A stretch of DNA of 64,000 nucleotides. Source: Copromyces sp. CBS 386.78. Its lineage: Eukaryota > Ascomycota > Sordariomycetes > Sordariales > Sordariaceae. The stretch is taken from contig MU839146.1 in the NCBI GenBank assembly GCA_030685235.1, positions 62,001 through 126,000 of the forward strand, in the 5' to 3' direction. The translations under genes and the position numbers were made by a program. The notes beneath the pieces are model-generated. The model was not told where the DNA came from and ran no database searches. It saw only the letters and a list, made by a program, of their open reading frames with translations. Positions 1 through 11,448 of the stretch are shown one piece after another. How positions within the stretch are numbered: position 1 is the stretch's first letter; each line of letters opens with the position of its first letter.

Positions 1-1006
1 TGAGCGTGGAGTCGGGAGAGATGTTTTGGCACATATCCTCGGACAAATAGAGGCGGGATATTTGCTAACTCAAGATATTGGAAACGCTAGAAGCACTACA
101 AAAGATGGAAAATATCACCAGGTCACAGAACAGTTGAGAGGGCTGGTCTTGAGAGTTTGCCGTGGGGTGTTATGGCTAGAGGTACTGTCATCTACTGCCA
201 TTAGGTGGGATATGACAAAGATAGACAGATGAGGACTTGTTGTTTGTCGAAAGGTGGGTTGCGGCTATTTGATTTGGACAAAGGGAGGAATGGAATCGAT
301 TCAGCACTGGTGTTTCACCAACACCAAGATCGAGAACTTGACGAGGTCATCGACACAACAACGAGGACACTCGGTCTCAGCTGAGGGCATTCCAACTTTG
401 GGCAATTGAATAAGCACTCATCACATAGAGAGAGCTTTCTTATGGTAGAAAACAAGCCGCTACACTCACATTGTGCCTTCGTCGGAGATATATGCCGGAG
501 GTTGCCGGAGGACACGGCACTGGGAGGGAGAGAGGCCTAAGACATGGCCGTCACCCTCATTCCTAACCCCAACCCACCACCAAGTTTTTTTGCTGGCACG
601 CATAGAAACGCATGCCTTTTCCTACCGCAAACCGTGTTCATCACAATCTCCCACCACGAGGCATGGGATTCCAGTTGGCGTGTTGCGGCATAGCAGCGAC
701 AAGCAAGCAGTGGCCGGGAAGGATGACATCCGGGCAACAACCACATAGCACTGAGTGACGGCGACAACAACAACAACAACAACAATAACAACATGGAGAA
801 ACTCAACCTATAAGTATCCCGAGATCTGACCACATCGAAAGCTAATTCCTTCCTTCCTCACCACCAATCAGCCTTCATCTCCTCCACCGGTCTTCTGCAT
901 CTCCAGGAGTTGACTCTCTCTTTCGCCTTCAAGCAAAACCACCACACAATCTTTTATTTACAACAGAGCCACATTCATTCAATTTCAAACCTCACTCACT
1001 TTCAAG
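1..1006. other. Intergenic region and leader upstream of the secreted-protein gene
   Basis: No convincing gene is visible; open frames here are short and lack recognisable domains or splice signals. The stretch from about 760 to 790 is an ACA-rich trinucleotide run. The last 150 bases are C/T-rich, as is common in filamentous-fungal leaders, and end directly at the ATG at 1007. A TATA-like element lies inside (see separate entry). Confidence 0.5.
809..816 (+). promoter_or_regulatory. Candidate TATA box
   Basis: The octamer TATAAGTA lies about 195 bases before the ATG at 1007 and is followed by a C/T-rich stretch, an arrangement seen in strongly expressed filamentous-fungal genes. It is assigned by pattern only; no transcript start is known. 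Confidence 0.35.
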
Positions 1007-2014
1007 ATGAAGTCCATCGCTCTCACCACGGCCCTCTCCCTCGCCATGGCCGGCTCCACCCTCGCCGTGCCCACGATGCAAATGAACCAAGGCCACGCCG
1101 TCGCGCACATCAACGCCGAAGCCCTCAAGAACAACCTTGAAATGGCCAAGGCCAACACCGAGTCCATGATGGCCCCCCAACAAAACAACATGAACAAGCG
1201 CCAAACAACCGCCGGCACCGCCGGCACCGCCGGCACATACGCTGTCCCTTCCTCTTCCGTCCCCTCCGTCACTCTCACCGATCTCGACCGCGTCGTCTCC
1301 TCCGTCGGCGTCATCGTCAAGGGCGCCCAGGACGACCTCAAGAAGATCGACATCAAGGACCCCCAGGGCATCACCGGTATTCTCTCCCAGCTTTTGGGGA
1401 ACACCACCCGCGCCATTCAGCAGGGAACTACCCGCATCAAGGCCAACAACAAGGCCATGATTTACCCCGGGTGGGGCCCTGGCGTCGTTGGCGGTGGCAA
1501 TGGCAACAGTGGATTTCCATATGGCCTTGGCGGTTGGACTGGTGGTGCCGGTAACGGTGTTAACGGTGTTGTTGTCAACGGACTACCTATGCTGGGTGGA
1601 TTGACTGGTATCACTGGCTTGTTGACCAGCCTTTTGAACACGGTTACTGGCTTGCTGGGTGGTCTGTTGCAGCTTGGTGGTGGTGGCGCTGGGTCTGGCA
1701 CTGGTTCTACTACTGGGGGTTTGGATCTCGGTAGCCTGACCGACTTGGCTAACCTTAGCAACCTCCTTGGTGGTCTCACCGGTGGTGTCCTCGGTGGTGC
1801 TAACCCGCTTGGTAATCTGAGCAACCTTACTGGTGTGCTGAGCCCGGAGCTCCTTAGCCAGTTGCTTGGTGGTGGTTCTTCGGGCCAGCCGTTGGGCCTT
1901 GTTCAGGATCTGGTCACGTCTGTGCTGGAATTGGTTACGTCCCTCCTTGGGGGACTGACTGGTGGTGCTGTCACTGGTAACATCTCGGGCGGTGTTACTG
2001 TTGCTACCTCTTAG
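1007..2014 (+). CDS. Secreted Gly/Leu-rich protein of unknown function
   Basis: Single-exon 335-aa protein. Residues 1-20 form a typical signal peptide (basic start, hydrophobic core, SLAMAGSTLA ending, cleavage before VP). A Lys-Arg pair at residues 64-65 (MNKR) is a candidate Kex2 site that would remove a short propeptide. A central segment (about residues 85-150) is non-repetitive and probably folded. From about residue 155 the chain is Gly-rich and then alternates Gly/Leu/Thr blocks such as GLLGGLLQLGG, with potential N-glycosylation sites (NTT, NLS, NLT, NIS). No GPI-anchor tail is clear at the C-terminus. The most likely place of action is the cell wall or extracellular space; the family is not one I can name. 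Codon use is strongly C-ending in the first part and changes to T/G-ending in the Gly/Leu-rich part. Confidence 0.85.
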   Translation: MKSIALTTALSLAMAGSTLAVPTMQMNQGHAVAHINAEALKNNLEMAKANTESMMAPQQNNMNKRQTTAGTAGTAGTYAVPSSSVPSVTLTDLDRVVSSVGVIVKGAQDDLKKIDIKDPQGITGILSQLLGNTTRAIQQGTTRIKANNKAMIYPGWGPGVVGGGNGNSGFPYGLGGWTGGAGNGVNGVVVNGLPMLGGLTGITGLLTSLLNTVTGLLGGLLQLGGGGAGSGTGSTTGGLDLGSLTDLANLSNLLGGLTGGVLGGANPLGNLSNLTGVLSPELLSQLLGGGSSGQPLGLVQDLVTSVLELVTSLLGGLTGGAVTGNISGGVTVATS

Positions 2015-3487
2015 AGTGAGGTGCCTATCTACCTCTAGGGGTTTGATGGAGATGGCAAGACGATGTGGTGGTTGTCGACCTGCTTGTGGTTGAGTTGAGT
2101 TGAGCCTGGAGCGGGTTGCTGCTTCTCGGCTGGAGGTGTCTGTCTGGTGTCGCTTTTCCTTTCTTTGATCTGGCAATAAGTTATTTTTGGGTTTTGTCGA
2201 TGCTTTCTGTGGAGGAGGAGATGACCTTGTTCGCAGCAGGAGGACCAGACTGGTGAAAGGGGGAAGGGAGGGAAGTGTAATGACTGTGTTTGAGGAGAGT
2301 GTGCGTGTTAGTTTTGGTTTTGAACAGACAGAAAAATATCAGGGGTATTGCTCTTGAACCTATCTTCTGAGTGATATAATGTGATATGATCCCGTGGCTA
2401 CCTTAGAGGTGGGACTAATCGAGTCGAACAATGAGTCAATGACCATCTAATCTCTGGCCAGAATCTACTGCCAGAGCTGATATAAGAAAAACCACTCTCC
2501 CTCTTAACTCCGTCCAGCATCAGCATCAGCAAACCACATACGGCCATAGGCACCAGGGCAACAAAAACTCGGGATCCCGTCCGCTCTCCCCTAGATAAGC
2601 CGGTAACCGCCAGATCAATAGTCGGATGGGTGACGTCCGGCGAATAACCTGTTGTTGTATGTATGTCCCTTTGCTCATTTGCGCAGGTTTGATTGAATTT
2701 GGGGAAGATGCCAGCCAGTGGTGAATGTGTAAGTTTAGGAAAGGCAGGCATGGCATTTCATAATACCTAGGAAAAGGCGAAGCGGGAAGCCGAAGTTCTT
2801 TTTCGTGCCCTCCTCTGCCTAGACCTTTGTCAACCTACCTTACTCCCAGCCCAAATGCAAATCAATTTGCGGTGTCAACTATGAACTTGTACATGAGAGT
2901 ACTAGACTAGAGATTTGGCAAACAGTATCAAAACGGGGACAAGTTGAAATGTCCCCCTGAACCAAACAGTTGGATTTGACGAAACGAATAATCGAGTTGA
3001 AGCAATGTCAGTACACGGGCAATCTTGTTTAGCATTTAATTACTTGCTATCTGTTATTACCTCACGTCGTTAAACCTCCAAAAAAAACCCAAAAAATTAA
3101 TAAAAAAACAAAAAAAAACCTGCAAGAATATGATTGAGAACGTCGACAGAAAGAACCCCCGTTACTCCCAATTCATAAGGTACAAGCTACAGACACAAGG
3201 GAAAAAAAAAAAAAAAAAAATATGTAAGAAGCGCGACAAGTAAAACTTGCAACCACCGCCCGCAAAACATTCCCAATCATTAGGCGGTGCCAAATACATC
3301 CCCTACCCCCATCATAACCAACCACTCTCATACAATGGCGACGTTATCCTCCATCATGGATATTCCCACCATTTGTTGAATACAATTTGATATTCCCCAC
3401 CCATGTCGTTGAGTTTTCTGTTTTGATGCAAAAGACAATGCGGGCGACACAGAAGAAGAAGTAGAAGAGGCGAGTCGAGTCGTTTAT
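2015..3487. other. Intergenic region between convergent genes
   Basis: No gene is supported. It holds the 3' sides of the secreted-protein gene and the convergent small-protein gene. Low-complexity A-rich runs occur near 3080-3115, and a run of 19 A lies at 3202-3220. Overlapping minus-strand frames at 2398-2756 lack codon bias and domains. Confidence 0.5.
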
Positions 3488-3805
3488 TTAGATATCAGGG
3501 GGGACGCCGCGTACCCAGCTAGTTAGTCACGATCACCAACCAACGTGTTAGCATCACATCACGTACATACATACCACCGAGTAAACAAACAAACGGAAAA
3601 AGGGGGAAGGGGAGCTGGACAACGGGACAACGTACTTATCCCACATCTTGGCAATGAACCCAGTAGGCGGCCTCTGCTCACTCAGACTCTTTCTGCGCGC
3701 AACACTAGCCGGATCGTTGCGTCTCTTCTGGGCAGTCAAGCCCTCGAAGAGAGCATGGGATGACTATTTTTTTTTTTTTTTTTCGTAAGTCAGCGTCGGC
3801 CACTT

Positions 3806-3869
<64 letters not shown>

Positions 3870-4484
3870 CCTCACACACACACACACATCACACCAACTA
3901 CCAACTACACACACCAACACACACCAAGGAAAGGAGAGAAAAAAAAGAAAAAAAAAGGGAAAAGAAGGGAAACATACCCGTCTATGATGCGGAAACTCGG
4001 TAACCGTACTCGCACTCCCCATCAACCGATCACTCCCCGTGCTACTAGACGAAGACATACTAGCGCTCCGTTCGTTCCTGAAAACATTTCCCTCTCCCTC
4101 GCCGGCCATGGTGCCCATGCCGCCGCCGCCCATGTCCCCAGAAGAAGAAGGGAAAAGTTTGGTGCTATCATCGATTAACTTGCTGTCACTCGTATCCCGC
4201 GCGCCAGTGCCCATCCTGCTCATGCTCTGAGCGGGATCAGTAGTCCCTGTCTTCCTGGCCTCACCGGTACCGCCTGTCTTGTTGTCGGTGGATGAGGAGG
4301 ATCCCGGGGTGCGGCGGCGGTTGTTGGCGGCGGCGGTGGCTTGGGCGGCGATGGAGGTGCGAGCGTCACCGGAGACGGGGGCCACGGAGTCGCCGCTGGC
4401 CGGAGAAGCGGTCGTGGAGGTGGTGGTGGGTGGGAGGGGGCCGACGGTGGTGGTGGTGCCGGTGGTGGTGATTGTGTCGTCCAT
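3488..4484 (-). CDS. Small conserved fungal protein, three exons, function unknown
   Basis: Proposed exons (minus strand): 4484-3978, 3763-3636, 3518-3488, giving 221 aa. Both introns have good borders (GTATGT..TAG; GTACGT..TAG) and the join is in frame at both. The N-terminal 170 residues are low-complexity Thr/Ser/Pro/Ala-rich. The conserved part is the C-terminus: SSHALFEGL, then QKRRNDPASVARRKS, then GFIAKMWDNWVRG, a layout I recognise from small uncharacterised ascomycete proteins. It has no signal peptide or membrane segment. The ATG at 4484 was chosen because upstream sequence in frame is leader-like; an in-frame extension to 4718 exists but looks non-coding. Intron 1 contains a 60-base (GA)n tract. 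Function is unknown. Confidence 0.75.
3808..3867. repeat. (CT)n / (GA)n microsatellite inside an intron
   Basis: About 60 bases of uninterrupted CT dinucleotide, followed by a short CA run. It lies wholly within intron 1 of the minus-strand gene at 3488-4484, so length changes would not alter the protein but could affect splicing. Confidence 0.95.
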
Positions 4485-6934
4485 TGTTGCTGTTGTTGCA
4501 GTAGTGTCCCCCGGAGAGGGAGATGGAGATGGGAAAAAGGGGTGATGGGGGTGATAAGTGTGGTAGGGATGGGGGAAGAGGGGGGTGGCGTTGTTATGCG
4601 TTGGGAAAAGTTGGGAAAGGTTACACGCTTTGAGGGTGTTTGTTGTTGTTGTTCTTGGAGGGTTGCGAAAGTCAAGTCTTGATGGTTGTTTGAAGACTTG
4701 ACTGAGCTGTGTTGTCACTTGTGAGTGAAGACTGTATTCAAGTGATGTTCAAGTGAAGTATCAATGTCAAGAATTGTTAGATGTGAAGAAGGAGTAGCAT
4801 AGGAACACAAGCGGATGATGAGGGCGGGGTTGCCGGAGGTTTATACCTTCACATCACAGATGGCTGGAGTGCATGCATGCATGCAGCAGCAGCACAAAAA
4901 GAGCTATGGGCAGCTTATGGTATGAGGAGCTAAGGAGTTCTCCGTCTTCCACTGAGACTTTTCTCTTACAAACCAAGATCCGTAAGACACACTGGTGAGA
5001 TCAGTCGACTGGAGATAACAAACCGAAAGGTAGATGTACCTCATCATGCCGTCACATGCAAAGGAGGGGGGGAAGCACGTCCCGCAGGAAGAGCAGAGCT
5101 TGACCAAGGTGAGCTCACTTGAGTGAGGCTGTTGGCCGTGGTGTTGAGGTATGTCGGCGGCTGGTGGTTAAAAGGTACTTGGCTCGTAAGTCCGAGTGGG
5201 TATAGGCTCCTTGGAAGTTGATGAGATGTTGAAGTAGATCTCTAACGTTGAGTGCCTTGACTCGGCAGGGAATGGGCCATGATCATGGCTTCTGTTCTCG
5301 ATGGTTCATTTCGGGGCCTTCCAGACCGTTTACCCCTCTCGCCTCGCCTTACGATCGCTTCAGAAACGAGGGGAACTGAGATCTGAATGGAGGGTCGAAG
5401 CCTTGTGTTCATGATATGGGTGGCCAGCCAACCATAGGGTGATGTTTTAAAACAAAGAGGGGTTCTTTGTGTTCCCATCAACCGATGTCGTTGTTTGACT
5501 CTTGGCTCCCGGGGTTGTCTCCGGAGTTTGAACGAACATTGGAATGTCAGCTGAACATGCAGGAAACCAAAGTCAGCAAGAAGCGAGCCAAAGATGTGCT
5601 GCGGCAGAGTGTCCATGCAGGCAAGTACAATAAAGAAGTGATTTCTGGTTCCAAGCCACACGATTTGACACTCAACTCCTTCGATTTGTGAGCGGGAATC
5701 CCGAGAGAAAGCATCAGAATCGGATCGGTGGGCTCACGAACGTACCGTGTCAAAGCGCTCGGAGACCGTATTCCGGCAGACGGGAGTGACGTTAAGATGA
5801 CGATGCCGTGGGCATTGGCCGGTCATCGTCGCTCTGTTCGCGGCCGTTTCTATCGAGACCGAAACTCGTTGTTGGGGGTCTGCCCGAAAGTCGAAGACAA
5901 AGAAGGTGGGAGACGAATACAATAGAGAGAGTGGTGAAGAGATATATACTATTGAATGGTGAATACCTCTTTTGGACAGAGCTCAGATGTAATATGGTCG
6001 AGTGTCAATGGTGATGATGCATGATTCATATAGCAGGCATTCTTTCGGTAAACAATCAACATCACTGTATCTTGAACTCCTTCGAGACACCAACTTGCCA
6101 CTCGGAAAGTCATTCTCCGTCATGACCAAACCTGATGAAGCGTGTCGTTGCTCCTGAATGGCATCATGATCCTTTGTGAGAGGAAGATGCTGGGCGCAAT
6201 TATAACAGCGTCATCTTGTATCTGCTGTAAGAGCCTCTTCAGCTTCAACTTGAAGAAGCAATCCTTCTCTTCACGTCGACATGTTTCGAATGCTGATGCC
6301 GCATGTTGTGGTTGTCGGGAAGAACCTGGCAAGTGTGTGGAAATTGTTAGTGCAAGGTAAGCAAAGAGACATGCATCGTTATCGCTATCAGCAGTGTCCA
6401 GGCTGAGCCCCTGAGCAGCCCCTCGGCGTGGATCCCCTGCGACCATGGCAGTTCCCCCGGAAATGGTCCCACCACAGGGGGGGCGGCAGGCAGTGGCCCC
6501 GGGCCCCTAGAAGCCGAGTCCCGCCCGCTCCAGGGTTCCAATGGATGGTTCCATGAATGACGGTTTCATGGCTTGGGGAAGTGTCCTTCGGGCGGCTTCC
6601 ATCCACTGTCCTTGAACTATCACGAGCCTCACTTGATCCAATCACTCACTGTTTCCTGCTGGTCTGCTGCATTGCTAACCCTGCCTCTATCGACGCATCC
6701 TCGGCCATAATATCTTGTCTTGGGAGACCCTGTCCCGTTACTCACACACACACATCGAGGCCATCTACCTGAAGGAGGCGATACATACATGCAGACTCAG
6801 TCTGACCGAGTATGATAATTGGTGATTACCTACCGTGCCTGAATCCGAGTTATTTCTTTGCGACAACTACCACAGACGACTTCTACGACAAAAGCTTAAA
6901 TTCGTCCCAATTCCCGCGCCTATAGCCTTCCATC
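4485..6934. other. Intergenic region (divergent promoters)
   Basis: A 2.4-kb spacer between the small-protein gene (-) and FAD synthetase (+), so it should hold both promoters. Open frames at 5242-5661 and 6120-6645 overlap on both strands, start without codon bias and show no domain. A (TGCA)n tract is at 4873-4885 and a CA run near 6743. No RNA gene was seen. Confidence 0.5.
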
Positions 6935-8105
6935 ATGACACAAGACTTGGGCATCGGCAACGGTGTCTCTTCAGCCTCGTCTACCACCACCTTTAGTTCA
7001 ACTGCGCCCTTTCCTAGTACTTCAAAGACAACAACAACAAGAACAACAACAACCACAGACATGGCCACCGCCTCGGTCTCCAAGATCGTCAGCCAACCCC
7101 GCAGCCTTGCCGAGGTATGCGCCGCTTTGCGCGCAAAGCTACTGGCCTTTCTGGCTCTTCAGCCCGACGACGAGACGGTACAGGGTACTCAACGGCGGGC
7201 TCGCGATGCCATGGAGGTGATAGAGGAGGCATTGCGCCGTTATAGGTAACGTTGATCTTGCTTGACCCCCGCCTTCCATCCCGTCACTCACATTCACTCA
7301 CGACTAACAAGCAAAACAAAACCGCAACGCAACGCGTTTAAACAGACCCCAAGAAATCTCCCTCTCCTACAACGGCGGCAAAGACTGTCTAGTCCTCCTA
7401 ATCCTCATCCTCGCCTGCTGGCCCGCCTCCTCGATTCAACAACCATCTACTACTACAAAACAAACCCTACTCCTCCCGCGCCTCCAATGCATCTACATCG
7501 CCCCGCCAGACCCCTTCCGCGAAGTCGAGGACTTCGTCGCCACCACCACAGGCGAATACCACCTCGACCTGGCTCGCTACGCCCTGCCCATGCGCCAGGC
7601 GCTCGACAAATACCTTGAGGAGAAGCCCACCGTCAAGGCGGTATTCATGGGCACCCGAAGGACCGACCCCCATAGCGAGTTTCTGGCGAGTTTCACCCCG
7701 ACGGATAAGGGCTGGCCGCAGTTTATGCGGATAAATCCCGTCTTGGATTGGCATTATGTTGAGATTTGGACTGTGAGTTTTTTTTTTTTTTTGGGTCTTT
7801 GGTCTTTGTCTTTGCACAAATATACATACCCAAACGGCAACGAACGCGACAAAACGTCACGTCAATCGAATCGAATGCCAAGAAGCTCTTGCTTGCTAAC
7901 ACTGTTGTTTCTTCACAAAAAACAGTTCATCCGCCAACTCGACATCCCCTTCTGCTCCCTCTACTCGCACGGCTTCTCCTCCCTCGGCGGGACAACAGAC
8001 ACGCGGCCCAACCCTGCGTTGGCCCTCGATGCCGACGGCAACAAGTTCCGGCCGGCGTACGAGTTGACGCGCGATGACGAGGAGAGGTTGGGTCGCGATC
8101 GATAG
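6935..8105 (+). CDS. FAD1: FAD synthetase (FMN adenylyltransferase), PAPS-reductase family
   Basis: Transfers AMP from ATP to FMN to make FAD, in the cytosol. Exons 6935-7245, 7346-7772 and 7926-8105 give 305 aa; introns are GTAACG..CAG (100 nt) and GTGAGT..CAG (153 nt, starting with a T run). Eukaryotic Fad1-type signatures are in order: the phosphate-binding SYNGGKDC loop (about residues 111-118), YIAPPDPFREVEDFV, the AVFMGTRRTDPHS motif, then WPQFMRINPVLDWHYVEIW across the exon 2/3 border, and IPFCSLYSHGFSSLGG near the end. The N-terminal 40 residues are Ser/Thr-rich; an alternative ATG at 7061 would drop them. Length fits the fungal family (about 300 aa). Confidence in function is high, in the exact start moderate. 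Confidence 0.93.
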
Positions 8106-9506
8106 TCAATTAATCCCCCCTCGATCATATTTCGCGATTGATTCATGGCGGAGAGCATATATATATACCTGTTTGGCATGGTTGGTGTCAGAGAAGCCCA
8201 GGTTTGTTTGTGTATTCCAAGAGCAGCCGGGAAGAGGAAGAGAAAGAGGAAACACAGGCCGACCGAAGCAACGCGAAGCGAAGCGAAGCGAAGCGAAGCG
8301 AAGCGGAGACGACAGGATTACAGCAGAGGGCAACTAAGAACAGGAGAGGGGGCCGGGAGGGCTCTTGCTCTGAAAGACCACCAAACATACATCCTACAAC
8401 CAGACACTATCTATATAGACAGCGTAGAGAGAAGCATGGAGGCGTTTTAGAGAGCGGTTTTGGATATATATAATACAGTGCATTGGTTAAGGGCTGTCTT
8501 GGCCACCTAATTCGTCATCAGAGTGCTCAGCGTCGAGGGGGCTGGAAAAAGTACGACTTCCATTGATAAGTCTGGGAACGGATGACGCGGCGTGGTCTCG
8601 CAGTGTGGTGAGGTCCGGGTACTACCAAACAGCAAGCAAGCAGTTTGCCTTTTGTCACGGAGAGACTGCTCCGTCCTGTGTAAACTGGTGCTGAGTTGGC
8701 AGCCGTGGTAAGATTACAGACGGGAGGTGTGTTGTGCGCGAACGGGCACCTTTTGGTATAAAACCTCCTTCCTCCTCCTCCTTCCTCTCACTCCTCCCTC
8801 CCTTGCTCTTCCCTGGTGGGCAACATAACGTGGTAATCAGAACCGAGCTAACTCATCAAAGGCAGAAAAGTGAAGCACTCCGGATCGGAACCAGATGGAA
8901 GGCAGCCTATGCGGACGTTTGACTTGGTAAAGCTGAGGTAGTGAATTGTCACGCCGGCTATACTCAACATAATCACTGGACCACCACCTTATCCCACCCC
9001 ATTAACACTCACCAACAATACTCAGCAGCACCCAAAGAGACACTATCAACATCCACAAACCATCCATCAAACTCAAAGCAACGCTATGCTACGCCAGGGT
9101 ATTCCAACTATCCAATCGATTATGCCAACTCCTTTCAACCCCGAATTTCATCCGCCAAATCCAAGAACCATTCCATCGATATCCCAGCGAAGATTCCTAT
9201 CTAAATATCCCAACTTTACCGATGTTTCCCTCTCCAACATCTCCCATCACACGCTTGCCTAAGCTGTTTTTCGTCTTTTTCCGATCCAGTTTGCTCCCCT
9301 CGTCTGTCTCCCCAGTTGCTTCAGTTCTACCTACTTGGTCATGTTGCCCCGTTACTTTAGGGCTAGGTACATGGATCCGAGTAGTTCAACGTAAAACCAC
9401 AACCGGGAAGTGATAGGGCGGATCGGACATGTTGTTTTCCTTGTCAGAGGTTTCTAGTGGTGGCAAGCGTCGTGATTATGGGCGATAGTTGATGATCCTC
9501 AGTGAA
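8106..9506. other. Intergenic region between convergent genes
   Basis: No gene is supported. It holds the 3' flanks of FAD synthetase and of the RBR ligase gene, a GCGAA pentamer tract (separate entry), and a C/T-rich patch at 8763-8815. Frames at 8941-9204 and 9222-9413 have no recognisable protein signature. Confidence 0.5.
8273..8305. repeat. (GCGAA)n pentanucleotide microsatellite
   Basis: About 6.6 perfect copies of GCGAA just downstream of the FAD synthetase stop codon, probably in its 3' untranslated region. Confidence 0.95.
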
Positions 9507-11448
9507 TCAACGTCTTCTCAGAACATCGAAGATGAACCGTAGGTCATCAGCGTCGAGATCCTCGTCGTCGTCATCGCTGTCCCACTCAATGGGGAGGTTG
9601 AGAAGTTCCTCTGGGGCGTGGTCGAGAATGTCACGGTGGTCGCCGCCATGGAAGAAATCATCATCATCGTCAAGGACGTGGTCGAGGATGTAGGCAACGT
9701 GGCGGTGGTGGCGGTGGTGACGACCGTGGTCGTGTTGGTCGTGATGTCCCTGGTCGTGGTGATGCTGGCCCCGGTGGTGCCTATGCCGGTGGTGCCCGTC
9801 CTGGTGCTGGGGCTGATGCTGGTGGTGGTCACCACCGTGGAAGAAGTCATCTTCCTCGCCCTCGGGTACGTGGTCCGGAATACCAGCTGCCCGTCTCTCT
9901 TGGATCCGCCCCTCTGCCTCGCCATCCACAAATATGGGGCAGAGGCACAGTGGAGGCGTACCATGCCCGTCAGGGTAAATGAGTAGGCAGTGGTAGCAGA
10001 AGAATGTACCGCACCTGAAACACCTGTAGGACTGTTAGTAACTTCTTTGCGCTAGTTTTCAGACGAGAAGGGGTCCTTACTCTATCAGGTGACAGCCACC
10101 ATTCTTCTGGACGGTCCAGCCACAGGTCGGACAAGTCGGCCAGCCCTCCTCCCGCCTCAACCGTAGGAACTGTTCATCGGCCTGCTCCTCCGCCTGCTGC
10201 TGGTCCTCTGTCCTCCTTCTCGGACCAGGACAACGTTCTTGGTACCTGGTACGGTGCGCCCTTCCCTCACAGATGGTGCAGGTAACCTGTCGACAGTTGT
10301 GGCAGACGACCTCGGTGTCTCTGCGACCTTCAACACCCGTGAACCGCTCGGGGACTAGCCAGCCACAGTCCTGGTTGGAGCACCGCGTGCCCGTACCTCC
10401 CCTCTCCATGCGTACCTGCTCAGTACGAGCAAAGTACTGCCTGACCATGTCCACCCCGAGTAACCGGTGGAAGCGCTGGTTGCGCGCTCGGACTTCCCGA
10501 GAGATGTTTTCGTCGTGAATGTAGAAACGGTTGCCACAGCAAGTAGGAGGAAAGCTGTCGGCGTTGCGCCAGACGTTACCGTCCATGGCGTTTCTGAAAA
10601 AAGACTGGAGGCATTGGCCGCAGAAATGGTGCGGCTCTGGGGCGCAGGAGGTCGTGAGGACCTGGGAGAGTGGGAACTCCTCGGTGCAGACCGCACAGGG
10701 GACGAGCTCGCCGTCGTCGGTGTTGGGGTCCGTGACCGGTGCCAGGACGGCGTTGGCTGTGGTGGGTGTGATGACTGGCGCTGCCGGTACTGGTGCCGGT
10801 ATCTGGGCGCCTGGAGGTCTGTTGACGGGCGCTGGGCGCTCTTCGACGGGATTGGCCCTGGCGGCTGGTACGTTACCGTCTTGTTGGCGGTTTCGTTCGC
10901 CTGTTAAGTCAAGCAGTTAGCTTTAGATTCATTATGAGTTCCAAGGTTTGATTCATACCTCTCCTTGCCACCTGTTCTAGATGCTCCTCCCGTCCCCTCT
11001 CGGCCTCCTCCTCCTGCCTTCTCCCCTGCCCATGCCTATCCCGTCGAGCCTCCTCCACTCGCCTGTTCTGCCGAGCAGGCTGGGCTCGACGTTCGTTTTG
11101 ACGGGCCTCCAACCGGTCTAGTGCGACCTCACGGTCGATGCGGTCGAGGAAGTGGCGGTTTCGGTCGAGGAGCTCTTGGGCGCGGGCCCAGAATCCTCCC
11201 CTTCTTTGAGCGGGAACTGGCGGGAGTGGCCTCGTGGGAGGGTCTCCCCTGACCATCGGGGGAGGAAACCGGAGAGGAGGCCACGGGTGTCTCCTCTCTT
11301 CTTCTCTTTCTATGTGTGGAGGAGGGCCGTCGACTGGTTCGTCTCGGATGACGACGGTGATGCGGGGAGGTCGGCGAGGGGGGTTTTCCCGGCGGCCACT
11401 GCCGCGGCTGCTTCCCTCTCCGTTGTCGGTGTGACGGCGGGGGTACAT
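9507..11448 (-). CDS. RBR-type (RING-IBR-RING) E3 ubiquitin ligase with His/Asp-rich tail
   Basis: Exons 11448-10959, 10900-10081 and 10023-9507 (minus strand) give 608 aa; introns GTATGA..CAG and GTAAGG..CAG keep frame. Residues 1-160 are Arg/Pro/Glu-rich with a coiled-coil-like EARRDRHGQGRRQEEEAERG stretch. RING1 starts at C232-x2-C235 and includes HHFCGQC. The IBR contains TRCSNQDCGW, VCHNC and CTICEGRAH. RING2 runs C420-x2-C423, then C433 in the NGGCHLIEC context, the position of the catalytic cysteine that carries the ubiquitin thioester in parkin/HHARI-type enzymes, then C438, C441, C446 and C449. All key cysteines are present, so it is probably active; substrates are unknown. The tail is extremely His/Asp-rich, and the phrase DDFFHGGDH occurs twice. 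Confidence 0.9.

Noticed and set aside
1462..2176. Minus-strand Pro/Arg-rich frames antisense to the secreted-protein gene
   Set aside because: They arise from the Gly-rich repeats of the sense strand and have no start context or domain.
3760..4178. Plus-strand frames of Ser-Leu repeats
   Set aside because: They are translations of the CT microsatellite in an intron of the minus-strand gene.
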